IMG/VR virus record: IMGVR_UViG_3300048590_000481
Coordinates: 1-25,223 of that record
Strand: one strand, 5' to 3'
DNA from: a virus
DNA: 25,223 bases
A model generated the notes under the pieces. That model had not been told where the DNA came from. It made no database searches and was given only the letters and a program-made list of their open reading frames with translations. Position 1 is the first letter of the stretch; each line of letters opens with the position of its first letter. Of this stretch, positions 1 through 7,037 are shown one piece after another. The translations under genes were made by a program, and so were the position numbers.

Positions 1-414
1 AATGGGGATCTGTATTATGCAACTGGAATAACAAACACAATTAGAATTCCTTTAGAATATAAAGATGCATCACACCAAAGCGTATATGATTCTTATGATA
101 CTGATAATGATAGTATTTTAATATCTTCAGATTTGAGAAAATTAAAAGCATTTGTTTTTAGTCCAATGACAGAACAAATGATGGATAAAGTGCTGATTGC
201 GGTTTCACATAAATTCGTAACAATGGACCGGGTTCCATATAAAATTGAAAGTTCTGAAACAGAATTGTTGGGAGAAACAAACACCTATGATGTGAAGGTA
301 ACAATGAAATTGAAAAGCTCACTTTATAGTGGTGATGGTTTACAGTTCGATGAAACAGGAATGGAAATTCCGGCACTTATTCCAACAGGCACCGGCTATG
401 TTAAATATCAATAA
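1..414 (+). CDS. C-terminal part of a phage structural (tail/baseplate) protein, cut by the window edge
   Basis: The frame is open from base 1 to the TAA at 412-414, giving the last 137 residues of a longer protein whose start lies outside the window. A TTG at 133 could serve as a start but the reading is continuous upstream, so a partial gene is the better call. The residues are beta-rich and polar with no transmembrane segment or catalytic motif that I recognise. It ends 42 bases before a large fibre-like gene and all downstream neighbours up to the lysis genes look structural, so a tail or baseplate role is inferred from position only. Function is otherwise unknown. Confidence 0.6.
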   Translation, partial: NGDLYYATGITNTIRIPLEYKDASHQSVYDSYDTDNDSILISSDLRKLKAFVFSPMTEQMMDKVLIAVSHKFVTMDRVPYKIESSETELLGETNTYDVKVTMKLKSSLYSGDGLQFDETGMEIPALIPTGTGYVKYQ

Positions 415-456
415 TGATAACAAAAATTTATACCTTTAACCCAAAATATTGGACAA

Positions 457-2376
457 ATGTCATTGTTAACTGAAATATATCAAAAACTTGTTTCTTTAAC
501 CCAACGGTTGAATGAAATTGGAGCAAACTCAAAAACAACAGAAGAGCATCCAACACTAACCCCAATTGACCGGGATGCATACCTTCGTTTTTCCGTTAGC
601 GGTTTAAGTTATAAAGCAAAATTGCAGGCAATTATTGATGAAATTGCAACTGAATTGGCACTTGGAAACGTTCCTGTTGTATTTTTTCCTGTTAATGTGA
701 ATTTCACAACACCGGAAAATACAGCCGAAAAAATAAGGCTAAAACTCAATTCAGATCCAAATTATGTACTTCAGCAAGGCACTTTATATATTCCATACGT
801 TCAAAGAATAGTATTAAGCAATGGAATTGCAAATGGTGTTGTAATAGGTTCCGATGGAACAACTTTTGCCATAATTACAGAGTATTTTATGATTACTCAG
901 GGGATTGAGCCTAATGTAGATGGGGTGGCTTCAATAGGTGATGACGGAACGGAAATTCTTGTTAACGGTGTTCGTTATTTCAATACGGTTGATTCAAGAA
1001 ACTTTGCTCCCGTTGATTTTTATATGGGCGATATAGGAAGTACAGATATTTGGGACGCTGTTAATGCGGCTTCGGTAAAATCAACTCCAAACGGAACAAC
1101 TGTATTATTTCACGCCACACAGGGCGCAGAAGATAGAATATGGCTTTACAGGGGGATGCAAGAAGAAGTTGGTACAGGCAGACCATTGACTGATGAAGAA
1201 GATTATCGCTTATTCCCCGCAGATGGAGAAACAGACCCACCCCCAACCTATCAGGAAACAAAACCACAAATAGGATTTTCAGGAACTTCGGTACTTTATA
1301 TCGACAACCACGAGGGGCGATTGATTAGTATGGAATCTGCCTATTATCAATCTACATTCACAGCAAGGCGTATAAGATTAGGATCTTTCACAAGGGCGTT
1401 AATTGACACTTCGGGCGAAACAGCCTATCCAAAAGTTAAAAATAAATGGCTTGTTAAAATGGGTACTGGTTCGGGAACTGCAAATATTGTAATTAGCGGA
1501 ACGAACTATCTAATAACCCAAAACGCAACGCCATATGTAATGGAAAATAATTTTGTTGCAACCCACGCAGCAAACATATTATCTTCAAAAAACCTTACCG
1601 TTATTTTCAATTCTGATGGTTATCTCGAATTTGACGGTCTTACAAGTCCATCTATTACAGTTGTAACGGCTTCGGGAACTTTAACTGGAACAGTAAAAAC
1701 AATTCCTTCGGTATTGATAAACACACCTGAATTTACAGAAGGGGTTTTTGATATGTTTACGGAATATGACGGAAAACAGATAAACTACTCCTACCGACCA
1801 CGTGTTATTGAAGGATATAACGGTTTTGTTTTAAAGCAATATGATGATATAACCGCATTATTAGCAGGACAAAGCGAACAAAAGCCAAATGCGCTTTATT
1901 TGGTTATGGATGCGAGCGCAGATACAAATATTACTTTTGGAGTTGGCGAAACAAAGTTACAGGCTACTTATAAATTCAAAGGCGACACCGAAACAGGTAG
2001 TGTTTCAGATTACACGGTTATTAGTGCGCCTTATGCAACGCCAAAAGCAACACAAATCACCAAAACCGCAAACTTCACCTTAGACCCAACAGAAAATGAT
2101 GCCACGATAATAAGCGAAGGAAAGATTTGTACGATTGACCCCATAACAAAGACCTACCCATCCGCTTTTACGGTGGCTATGAAAAACGATGCAGCGGCTA
2201 CAAATTTGGTCATAGTGCCAAAAACAGGATGGAGCTACCAGCTTAACGATGCCGATGCCGTATCACTTACCACAGGCGGGAGCAATGTTACATTAACTTG
2301 GACAAAGGGCGGAACGTGTACGGTAATTTTAAAAGGTTCAACCAATAAAATTATGATAGATGGCGGCGTTGAATAA
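457..2376 (+). CDS. Large tail-fibre/baseplate-like structural protein
   Basis: A 639-residue protein starting at an ATG shortly after the preceding structural gene. The first 60 residues include a short helical stretch (LTEIYQKLVSLTQRLNEIG), a plausible attachment or trimerisation part. The rest is rich in G, T, N, S and V with alternating beta-strand-like patterns, and the last ~90 residues form a compact T/V/G-rich beta domain. There is no signal peptide, transmembrane segment or obvious enzyme motif. Size, composition and position just before a repeat-rich fibre gene and the lysis cassette suggest a tail fibre, appendage or receptor-binding component. I do not recognise a specific family. 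The 3' end overlaps the next gene by 17 bases in another frame, suggesting translational coupling. Confidence 0.6.
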   Translation: MSLLTEIYQKLVSLTQRLNEIGANSKTTEEHPTLTPIDRDAYLRFSVSGLSYKAKLQAIIDEIATELALGNVPVVFFPVNVNFTTPENTAEKIRLKLNSDPNYVLQQGTLYIPYVQRIVLSNGIANGVVIGSDGTTFAIITEYFMITQGIEPNVDGVASIGDDGTEILVNGVRYFNTVDSRNFAPVDFYMGDIGSTDIWDAVNAASVKSTPNGTTVLFHATQGAEDRIWLYRGMQEEVGTGRPLTDEEDYRLFPADGETDPPPTYQETKPQIGFSGTSVLYIDNHEGRLISMESAYYQSTFTARRIRLGSFTRALIDTSGETAYPKVKNKWLVKMGTGSGTANIVISGTNYLITQNATPYVMENNFVATHAANILSSKNLTVIFNSDGYLEFDGLTSPSITVVTASGTLTGTVKTIPSVLINTPEFTEGVFDMFTEYDGKQINYSYRPRVIEGYNGFVLKQYDDITALLAGQSEQKPNALYLVMDASADTNITFGVGETKLQATYKFKGDTETGSVSDYTVISAPYATPKATQITKTANFTLDPTENDATIISEGKICTIDPITKTYPSAFTVAMKNDAAATNLVIVPKTGWSYQLNDADAVSLTTGGSNVTLTWTKGGTCTVILKGSTNKIMIDGGVE

Positions 2377-3163
2377 ATTGCAGCTGCAGGTTTTTGGGAG
2401 AGTCTTGAATAATGAATCAACCATTATATTAAAAGGCGTAGCTTCTACTATAAACACGGAAACTCTTTTTGCATCTTACTTTAATTTTTCTGATTCTGAT
2501 ATATCGAATTTTATAGTTGATGTGGGCTTAAATACCGTTACTGCGATTATAGGAGTAACAGATATAATTGTTAATACTAATGGCTTTATAAATAATTCAC
2601 AATTAACATCTTTTTATTTTCAAGGAAAATCCCTTGACACGGGTATTCAAGGCTTTAGAAATTGCGCCAATCTTGCAAATTTTGATTGTGATGGCGATGT
2701 ATATCTAAATGGCTCATCTTTTCTTCAATGCGCAAAACTTAGAGTTAATTGGATAGTTTTTACAAAAAAAGTGTTTATAAACTATTTTACTCAATGTTTT
2801 AATTTAATAATGAACGCTGGAGGTACTTTAAATTTATCGGGAGTTGATAGTATAATAACCGATAGCCAAGTTCACCTGGCTTTTGGTGCGCGAACATATA
2901 CAATAAACCTAAACAACTGCCATACATTGAATATTAATAACACAGACGGTTATACCACCTTGTTTTCCAATTTCAATGGGACTATAAATCTTGCGAATTT
3001 AACCACTATGGGAGTTCCCTCAGTTAATAAAAATGTTTTTGGCACGCATACAACCACAATGACCGTAAATGTAAATGCCGTGATGGCAACAATTAATGGA
3101 GGGCTTCCTCACGCTGAACTACAATCGGTAGTGGCTAGAGGCGGAACTGTAAATTATATATAA
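2360..3163 (+). CDS. BspA-type leucine-rich-repeat protein, probable distal tail fibre/adhesin
   Basis: A 267-residue protein whose ATG lies inside the end of the preceding gene. From about residue 60 on it shows repeats of the BspA/LRR_5 kind: FRNCANLANFDCDG, FLQCAKLRVNW, then degenerate units with CFNL, NCHTLNI and NLANLTTMG. The recurring pattern is F-x-x-C-x-x-L followed by short beta strands, consistent with a curved solenoid. LRR_5 domains are common in Bacteroidetes surface adhesins and some phage fibres. Coupling to a structural gene makes receptor recognition the most likely role. The LRR reading is visible in the sequence; the binding role is inferred. There is no secretion signal, which argues against a host surface protein. 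Confidence 0.6.
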   Translation: MAALNKLQLQVFGRVLNNESTIILKGVASTINTETLFASYFNFSDSDISNFIVDVGLNTVTAIIGVTDIIVNTNGFINNSQLTSFYFQGKSLDTGIQGFRNCANLANFDCDGDVYLNGSSFLQCAKLRVNWIVFTKKVFINYFTQCFNLIMNAGGTLNLSGVDSIITDSQVHLAFGARTYTINLNNCHTLNINNTDGYTTLFSNFNGTINLANLTTMGVPSVNKNVFGTHTTTMTVNVNAVMATINGGLPHAELQSVVARGGTVNYI

Positions 3164-3165
3164 TT

Positions 3166-3415
3166 ATGAAACTAAAAACCTTACAACCAGTAACAATAGC
3201 CCAAGCCCGCCAATTTGAGGACGAACAGGGATTGAAAGGCATTAAAAAAGAAAATATTTTCAGTCAGGCAGACTGAAATAGACGTAGTGAAAGTATATGA
3301 AGATGTATTAAAAATGGGGTACGAAAGCAAACAGATTTACGATGTGTTAATAAAAGAATACACCAAAAGAAACGATACAATTAAAGTTAACTATTATAAA
3401 AAACTAAAAGGATGA
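3166..3415 (+). pseudogene. Small phage gene apparently split by a +1 frameshift
   Basis: An ATG at 3166, two bases after the LRR gene, opens a 36-codon frame that starts MKLKTLQPVTIAQARQFEDE and stops at 3274-3276. The +1 frame then runs open to a TGA at 3413-3415 and encodes a credible helical tail (YEDVLKMGYESKQIYDVL, then KLKG). Its stop overlaps the ATG of the following gene in a GGATGA junction, as expected for the true end of a coupled gene. Removing one T from the TTTT run near 3259-3262 would join the two parts into a protein of about 82 residues. It may be a real mutation, a sequencing error, or less likely programmed frameshifting. Function unknown. Confidence 0.5.
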
Positions 3416-3657
3416 AAACAAAACTTATTTATGCAGGAATTATTGCCGCACTTTTCGCACTTGCAATGATTATATTCCATAAAACAATGACACTTAGAGA
3501 AATTATACTTGCATTTGTTGGCGCAGGTTCCACAATTGGATGGATTTGGAAATGGATTTCAGAATCAGAATCAAAAACAGAAAACAATCAATTAAAATTA
3601 GATTTCAAAAAAGCCAATGGAATCACTATTGAAAAATTCAGAAAAGAAAATAATTGA
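3412..3657 (+). CDS. Small two-helix membrane protein of the lysis region (holin candidate)
   Basis: An 81-residue protein. Residues about 5-22 (YAGIIAALFALAMIIF) and 28-46 (LREIILAFVGAGSTIGWIW) are two strongly hydrophobic helices joined by a short charged turn, and the tail is charged. The ATG overlaps the stop of the preceding split gene. Size, topology and position just ahead of the endolysin fit a class II-like holin or pinholin, but a larger membrane protein next door is an equally good holin. No family is recognised, so the lysis role is inferred from context. Confidence 0.55.
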   Translation: MKTKLIYAGIIAALFALAMIIFHKTMTLREIILAFVGAGSTIGWIWKWISESESKTENNQLKLDFKKANGITIEKFRKENN

Positions 3658-3689
3658 ATTTTGAATAATTTATTTTAAATCCCCACAAA

Positions 3690-4244
3690 ATGATCAATAC
3701 AATAATATTTTTTATCCTACGAAATATTTTAGCAATCCACAGTGGAACGGCTGTTGTAAAATTCAAATCACTTTTGATTTTATCAATGCCAATTGCAACC
3801 ACTGTTTTTTTCAATCCAATATCAGAATGGATTGATAAAAATATTGCATATATCGGTTTTGTATTGGTTGCCATTGCTATTGATCATATTCTTGGCAGTG
3901 CTGTTCACGCATTTATAAAAAATGATTTTACATTTAGAAAAAATATAGTTGGTTTATCAGTAAAATTGGCCCTTGCTTTAAGTGTTGGGATTTTGTTTGA
4001 AGGGTTTCAATTTTTATATCCTGATAAAACACCAATGATCCAGGTTGTGATGGATTATCTTCTTGCAATCACCCGGATAATGGTGTTTTTATATCCTGCA
4101 TCATCAGCATTTGTGAACAGCTCAATATTGACAGATGGAAAATTTCCACCTTTGGGATGGATCAAAAAAATAGATAAATTCAATAAATCAATGGATATAA
4201 AAGAACTAAACAATGAAAACGAAGATTCAAACCAAGAAAACTAA
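3690..4244 (+). CDS. Multi-pass membrane protein, holin-like
   Basis: A 184-residue protein with about four hydrophobic segments: residues about 24-42, 50-70, 88-104 and 118-140, and a polar, asparagine- and glutamate-rich C-terminus. The pattern of a D-H-I-L-G segment followed by a basic loop and more helices resembles the phage holin 4 (TcdE/Cph1) family. This is a resemblance by eye, not a confirmed match. It lies 32 bases after another small membrane protein and two genes before the endolysin, so a role in membrane permeabilisation is likely. Its last 32 bases overlap the next gene. Confidence 0.55.
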   Translation: MINTIIFFILRNILAIHSGTAVVKFKSLLILSMPIATTVFFNPISEWIDKNIAYIGFVLVAIAIDHILGSAVHAFIKNDFTFRKNIVGLSVKLALALSVGILFEGFQFLYPDKTPMIQVVMDYLLAITRIMVFLYPASSAFVNSSILTDGKFPPLGWIKKIDKFNKSMDIKELNNENEDSNQEN

Positions 4245-4494
4245 CATTAGTATTTTATCCAAAATAACAAATGTTTTAGTTACACTTTTTTTAATCATGT
4301 TAATCCCAATAACAATTGTGGGAACATATTCAGTTGCTGTTAATAGTGTTGATATAAAAGAAAACACAAAATTCCGTGTAAAATCAGAAAAAACAATTGA
4401 CAGTTTATTGATACAGCTCAGATTGGAAAAAAAAATTAATACAATTCACCGTGATTTTATTAAAGACGAAATAATAATTGACACTGTTAAATAA
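4213..4494 (+). CDS. Single-pass membrane protein of the lysis module
   Basis: A 93-residue protein with a basic N-terminus (MKTKIQTKKTN), one hydrophobic helix at about residues 21-45, and a charged C-terminal part of about 45 residues likely to lie in the periplasm. It starts inside the end of the holin-like gene and precedes the endolysin by 19 bases. The N-in, C-out layout could suit an antiholin, a small inner-membrane spanin or a lysis accessory protein. No conserved motif is recognised and the specific function is unknown. Confidence 0.5.
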   Translation: MKTKIQTKKTNISILSKITNVLVTLFLIMLIPITIVGTYSVAVNSVDIKENTKFRVKSEKTIDSLLIQLRLEKKINTIHRDFIKDEIIIDTVK

Positions 4495-4513
4495 TAACTT
4501 TAAAAATTGAATT

Positions 4514-5032
4514 ATGAACAGAATAAAAGTATCAGAAAATTTCTTTTTGGATGAATTCATTGATCCGCACAGCTATTTGACACGTTCAGATAATGGACTT
4601 GGATTGATTGATAAAAAAGTTATTGCCATAGCTCAAAAGGTCCGTGAATTAAAAGGATCTTCAATCACCATAAATAATTGGTGGAACCACCTGGATAAAT
4701 ACACCGGTGATGCAGTAAAGTTTTTAAAATATTGCAATGATTCCAGGTTCATCAGGTGTTGGAGTGGTTACAGATCACCACTTTGCACAATCGGTGCCAC
4801 AAATTCAGCACACAGAAAAGGATGGGCCGCGGATATGGCCGGTGATGAAAAAGAATATTATAATATTGTGAAAGGGAACGCAGCCTGTTTTTATTTTATG
4901 GGTTTGAGGCGTTTGGAAGATAGAAGTATCACAAAGGGTTGGATGCACTTTGATATTTGGGAAAAAAATACACAGCCAAATTCAATCCGTGTTGTGGATC
5001 TTAAAAAATGCACTGAAACAATCCGTTGGTAA
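4514..5032 (+). CDS. Endolysin: M15-type zinc D-Ala-D-Ala/L-Ala-D-Glu peptidase
   Basis: A 172-residue protein. It carries the zinc site of the peptidase M15 family (VanY / M15_3-like): SAHRKGWAADM at about residues 98-108, with H100 and D107 as ligands, and WMHFDI at about 143-148, giving the third ligand H145. The sequence RCWSGYRSP at about 81-89 matches the substrate-binding GYRS motif. These enzymes cut peptide stems of peptidoglycan, so it is the likely muralytic enzyme of the lysis cassette. There is no signal peptide, so export would depend on a holin. All expected catalytic ligands appear present. Confidence 0.85.
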   Translation: MNRIKVSENFFLDEFIDPHSYLTRSDNGLGLIDKKVIAIAQKVRELKGSSITINNWWNHLDKYTGDAVKFLKYCNDSRFIRCWSGYRSPLCTIGATNSAHRKGWAADMAGDEKEYYNIVKGNAACFYFMGLRRLEDRSITKGWMHFDIWEKNTQPNSIRVVDLKKCTETIRW

Positions 5033-5033
5033 A

Positions 5034-5435
5034 ATGGAAAATCAGAAAAAGTCATTTAAAAGCTATTTAACGGCCAAAAATATTATAATTGGTGTTCTTG
5101 GCCTTTTTTTGATTCTTTCATTAGCAATTGGCGGTTATGGTTATCGTATGCTTAAAAAAAGGATCGAAAAAGAAATACAATTGAAGGAAACCCAAATTTT
5201 GGATTCACAAAGAAAACAGGATAGTATTTTGAAGATTGTGAACATTTATAAAAGTGATGCAGATTATTACCGTGAACAATCGGAAACATTAAGTGCCAAA
5301 AACAAAATTTTGAACAATGAAATCAAACGTAAACAAAAACTTCTTTCTATCAGGGATACTTCTTTTCGTAACAATGCACGGATCATCACAAACGGTGTTA
5401 ACAGATACTATTCAGGAAAGGACAGTATTAGATAA
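5034..5435 (+). CDS. i-spanin-like (Rz-like) protein: N-terminal TM plus coiled coil
   Basis: A 133-residue protein starting at the ATG one base after the endolysin stop; an upstream in-frame start inside the endolysin gene is unlikely. Residues about 16-36 (NIIIGVLGLFLILSLAIGGY) form one transmembrane helix followed by basic residues and a long heptad-like coiled coil to about residue 110. This is the architecture of a phage inner-membrane spanin. A second exported coiled-coil gene begins out of frame inside its 3' end, as in Rz/Rz1. The spanin call rests on architecture and synteny, not sequence homology. Confidence 0.6.
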   Translation: MENQKKSFKSYLTAKNIIIGVLGLFLILSLAIGGYGYRMLKKRIEKEIQLKETQILDSQRKQDSILKIVNIYKSDADYYREQSETLSAKNKILNNEIKRKQKLLSIRDTSFRNNARIITNGVNRYYSGKDSIR

Positions 5436-5775
5436 AAAGGCTACAATTGCAACCGGAAACCTATTGAAAGAAGGTGAAGGATATAAAAGCCTATTCAGTG
5501 AACAGCAGGTTTTGGTTGATAGCCTGATAAAACAAACTGAGATCCAAAAAAAGGAAAATGATGTTTTCCGGTTGAAGGTTGTTCCAGGATTGGAAAGTTT
5601 GAACCGTGAACAAAAAAAGGAAATCCAATTTGTGAATGAAAAAATTGAACTTAAAACTGAGCTTTTGCAAACTCAGTTGAAAAGGGAAAAAGGAAGGAAG
5701 TGGACCTTTGGCGCAATTGGCACTGGATTTGGCGTTTTGATAACTTTGGCAGGGTTGTTATTGTTTGGGGGGTGA
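5317..5775 (+). CDS. Second spanin-like protein: signal peptide, coiled coil and C-terminal TM
   Basis: A 152-residue protein whose first 119 bases overlap the previous gene in another frame. Residues about 8-25 (NFFLSGILLFVTMHGSSQ) look like a Bacteroidetes Sec signal peptide ending in SSQ. The middle is a charged coiled coil (residues about 60-125) and residues about 131-151 form a final hydrophobic helix. There is no lipobox cysteine, so it is not a classical Rz1 lipoprotein. The layout resembles a unimolecular spanin with the lipid anchor replaced. If translation began at the internal Met of MHGSS it would be a tail-anchored cytosolic protein. The stop overlaps a promoter. Confidence 0.55.
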   Translation: MKSNVNKNFFLSGILLFVTMHGSSQTVLTDTIQERTVLDKKATIATGNLLKEGEGYKSLFSEQQVLVDSLIKQTEIQKKENDVFRLKVVPGLESLNREQKKEIQFVNEKIELKTELLQTQLKREKGRKWTFGAIGTGFGVLITLAGLLLFGG

Positions 5776-5791
5776 ATTTGATATATATTTG
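5761..5791 (+). promoter_or_regulatory. Bacteroidetes-type promoter TTG-N20-TATATTTG
   Basis: TTG at 5761-5763, a 20-base spacer and TATATTTG at 5784-5791 match the -33/-7 consensus of Bacteroidetes (TTG and TAnnTTTG). It overlaps the end of the spanin-like gene. The predicted start near 5797 is only about 75 bases before a strong terminator and no gene lies between, so its product would be a short RNA. Confidence 0.6.
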
Positions 5792-5796
5792 CACTG

Positions 5797-5875
5797 TTTG
5801 TGTATCATATCTACATACTGATACTAATTATCGTTTGTTTGAAAACCCTTCAGTTTAACTGGGGGGTTTTCTTCT
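5797..5875 (+). ncRNA. Candidate trans-acting small RNA with a seed matching phage leaders
   Basis: Between a good promoter and an intrinsic terminator lie about 75 bases with the build of a bacterial small RNA. There is a 5' hairpin (GTATCA at 5802-5807 with TGATAC at 5819-5824), a likely unpaired linker, then a terminator hairpin. The linker carries ATCGTTTGTTTG at 5830-5841. Its complement CAAACAAACGAT occurs exactly in the leader before the gene at 18573. Matches of 11-13 bases occur before the genes at 5953, 12119, 15372 and 19238, next to their start codons. The structure and complementarity are read from the sequence; expression and function are inferred. Confidence 0.5.
5841..5875 (+). 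terminator. Strong intrinsic terminator after the lysis module
   Basis: GAAAACCCTTCAG (5841-5853) pairs with CTGGGGGGTTTTC (5859-5871) through 13 pairs, including one G-T, around the loop TTTAA. T-rich sequence follows. The A-rich left arm makes it potentially bidirectional. It separates lysis-module transcription from the early-gene promoter just downstream. Confidence 0.8.
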
Positions 5876-5880
5876 TTAAT

Positions 5881-5952
5881 AAAGATTTTTATTAATTTAT
5901 TAGGTTTTAATAAAATCCTTTATTATTTTTGTCTTAACAAACAAACGAAATT
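5881..5952 (+). promoter_or_regulatory. Promoter, operator-like inverted repeat and conserved leader
   Basis: TATTTTTG at 5924-5931 is a TAnnTTTG box. Just upstream, AAAGATTTTTATT (5881-5893) faces AATAAAATCCTTT (5909-5921), an imperfect inverted repeat with 11 of 13 matching positions that could bind a dimeric repressor. Downstream is the leader AACAAACAAACGAAATT directly before the ATG at 5953. The same order recurs at 18487-18572. No clear TTG lies at the usual -33 distance, so activity may depend on an activator. Confidence 0.55.
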
Positions 5953-6399
5953 ATGGAACAAATAAATCAAAGAACAAAAAATTATGTGGAACATTATGAA
6001 AAAGTTGATCCACGAAAAATATATTCATTAACTGAATTATTAGAGTTAAGCGAATTAGAACTTCTTAATCTGATGCCACAAAATCAATGTGTTGATGAAT
6101 ATTCAGATAAACATGGTTTTAACATAACAAAACATATTGTTGGATTTGGAATTTATAAAATAATTGATGGCACTTGGCGAATTGGTTATTATGAAAACCA
6201 CAGAGATAAAAAACAATCAGAACAATATAAACTTTTTGAAATTTCCTATGTAAATGATTTGAAAATTGGATTAGTTGATTTGTTTCTTATGGTTCAAAAT
6301 AGAAGTATTGAATATTTTAATGGTGTTAAGTCAGGCCGTATAAAATTAAATCTTTCTGAAAGTTGGGATAATCGTGAAGAGTTGGGTTTATCAAAATAG
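5953..6399 (+). CDS. Hypothetical early protein
   Basis: A 148-residue soluble protein, first gene of a transcription unit with its own promoter and the ACAAACGA leader. It has a helical N-terminal part (LTELLELSELELLNLM at about residues 26-41). A more beta-like central part follows, with aromatic stretches (HIVGFGIYKIIDGTWRIGYY) at about 59-78. I recognise no domain, metal site or membrane segment. Being first in the operon behind a regulated promoter suggests an early regulatory or host-takeover role, but that is context only. Confidence 0.55.
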   Translation: MEQINQRTKNYVEHYEKVDPRKIYSLTELLELSELELLNLMPQNQCVDEYSDKHGFNITKHIVGFGIYKIIDGTWRIGYYENHRDKKQSEQYKLFEISYVNDLKIGLVDLFLMVQNRSIEYFNGVKSGRIKLNLSESWDNREELGLSK

Positions 6400-6405
6400 C
6401 AAGTA

Positions 6406-6546
6406 ATGGAAGAAATCGAAACACTTTTAAAATCGGAAAACATTCTTTTTGCCAATGGTTATATTGAAAAATATGAAGGCAGTTTTTGTGTTGTGTTCAG
6501 GAACCAAAATGAAGATGCATTTCTTTTGGAAACTTCTTTAAATTAA
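6406..6546 (+). CDS. Small hypothetical protein of 46 residues
   Basis: An ATG six bases after the previous stop opens a 46-codon frame (MEEIETLLKSENILFANGYI, then KYEGSFCVVFRN, ending ETSLN) that stops 17 bases before the next gene. The spacing and acidic, soluble composition match the neighbours and the frame fills the gap exactly, supporting a real gene. No function is recognised. Confidence 0.5.
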   Translation: MEEIETLLKSENILFANGYIEKYEGSFCVVFRNQNEDAFLLETSLN

Positions 6547-6563
6547 TTTCTAAAAATATCACT

Positions 6564-7034
6564 ATGTATAGTTACGGATTAGTACAGTTTTTACAAGCTA
6601 AAAAACTTAAATCAAATGAGTGTATAAATGCTTTTTTGAAATCAGAAAACGTTTCAGAATTTACTGCAAAAAATCACAATAGGGTTAATATCTACATTGA
6701 AAAACACTGGAATAAATTTGCATCCTTTGTTGATAGAGGCATTAAAAATGGTGATTTAAAAGGCAAACCGGTTAAACTTAATCATCATTTTGACGAACAA
6801 AGGGAAAGAAATGAAAGGATAAAAAAAGAATTTCAAGATGTAAATCTAAATTCAGAACAACAAAGAATCATCAATGAAATCAAAAAAGATGGAGTTGGAA
6901 AATTTCAATCTGCAATGATGAAAGAAGGAATCAATCCAGTTGGGAAAGATTATGCTTTTGAATCAAAAACTTTGCAATGGTTGCCTTTGGTGAATCAGAT
7001 AATTGAAAATAATATATTAACCTTTAAAAATTAA
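6564..7034 (+). CDS. Hypothetical protein with basic helical region
   Basis: A 156-residue soluble protein. The N-terminal half is compact with aromatic residues (YIEKHWNKFASFVDRG at about 48-63). The middle is highly charged (HFDEQRERNERIKKEF at about 75-90), likely a long helix, and the C-terminus is mixed. No catalytic pattern or transmembrane segment is seen. It ends 3 bases before an HTH-like gene in a dense co-oriented operon, so it is probably translated together with it. Function unknown. Confidence 0.55.
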   Translation: MYSYGLVQFLQAKKLKSNECINAFLKSENVSEFTAKNHNRVNIYIEKHWNKFASFVDRGIKNGDLKGKPVKLNHHFDEQRERNERIKKEFQDVNLNSEQQRIINEIKKDGVGKFQSAMMKEGINPVGKDYAFESKTLQWLPLVNQIIENNILTFKN

Positions 7035-7037
7035 ACT

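Noticed and set aside
1889-2083. A second + strand frame inside the large fibre-like gene
   Set aside because: Low-complexity translation with no domain, inside a long continuous structural gene. It is unlike the nested HNH case, where the internal frame has clear catalytic motifs.
3259-3262. Programmed frameshift signal at TTTT
   Set aside because: Joining the frames needs a +1 shift, and I see no rare-codon or stimulator structure that would support it. Mutation or sequencing error is simpler.
5317-5400. A classical Rz1 lipoprotein
   Set aside because: The signal-like segment has no lipobox cysteine, so lipidation cannot be claimed.
5829-5841. A reverse-strand promoter and leader at ATCGTTTGTTTG
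   Set aside because: On the minus strand the sequence looks like the shared leader, but no TAnnTTTG box lies upstream of it on that strand and no minus-strand gene follows.
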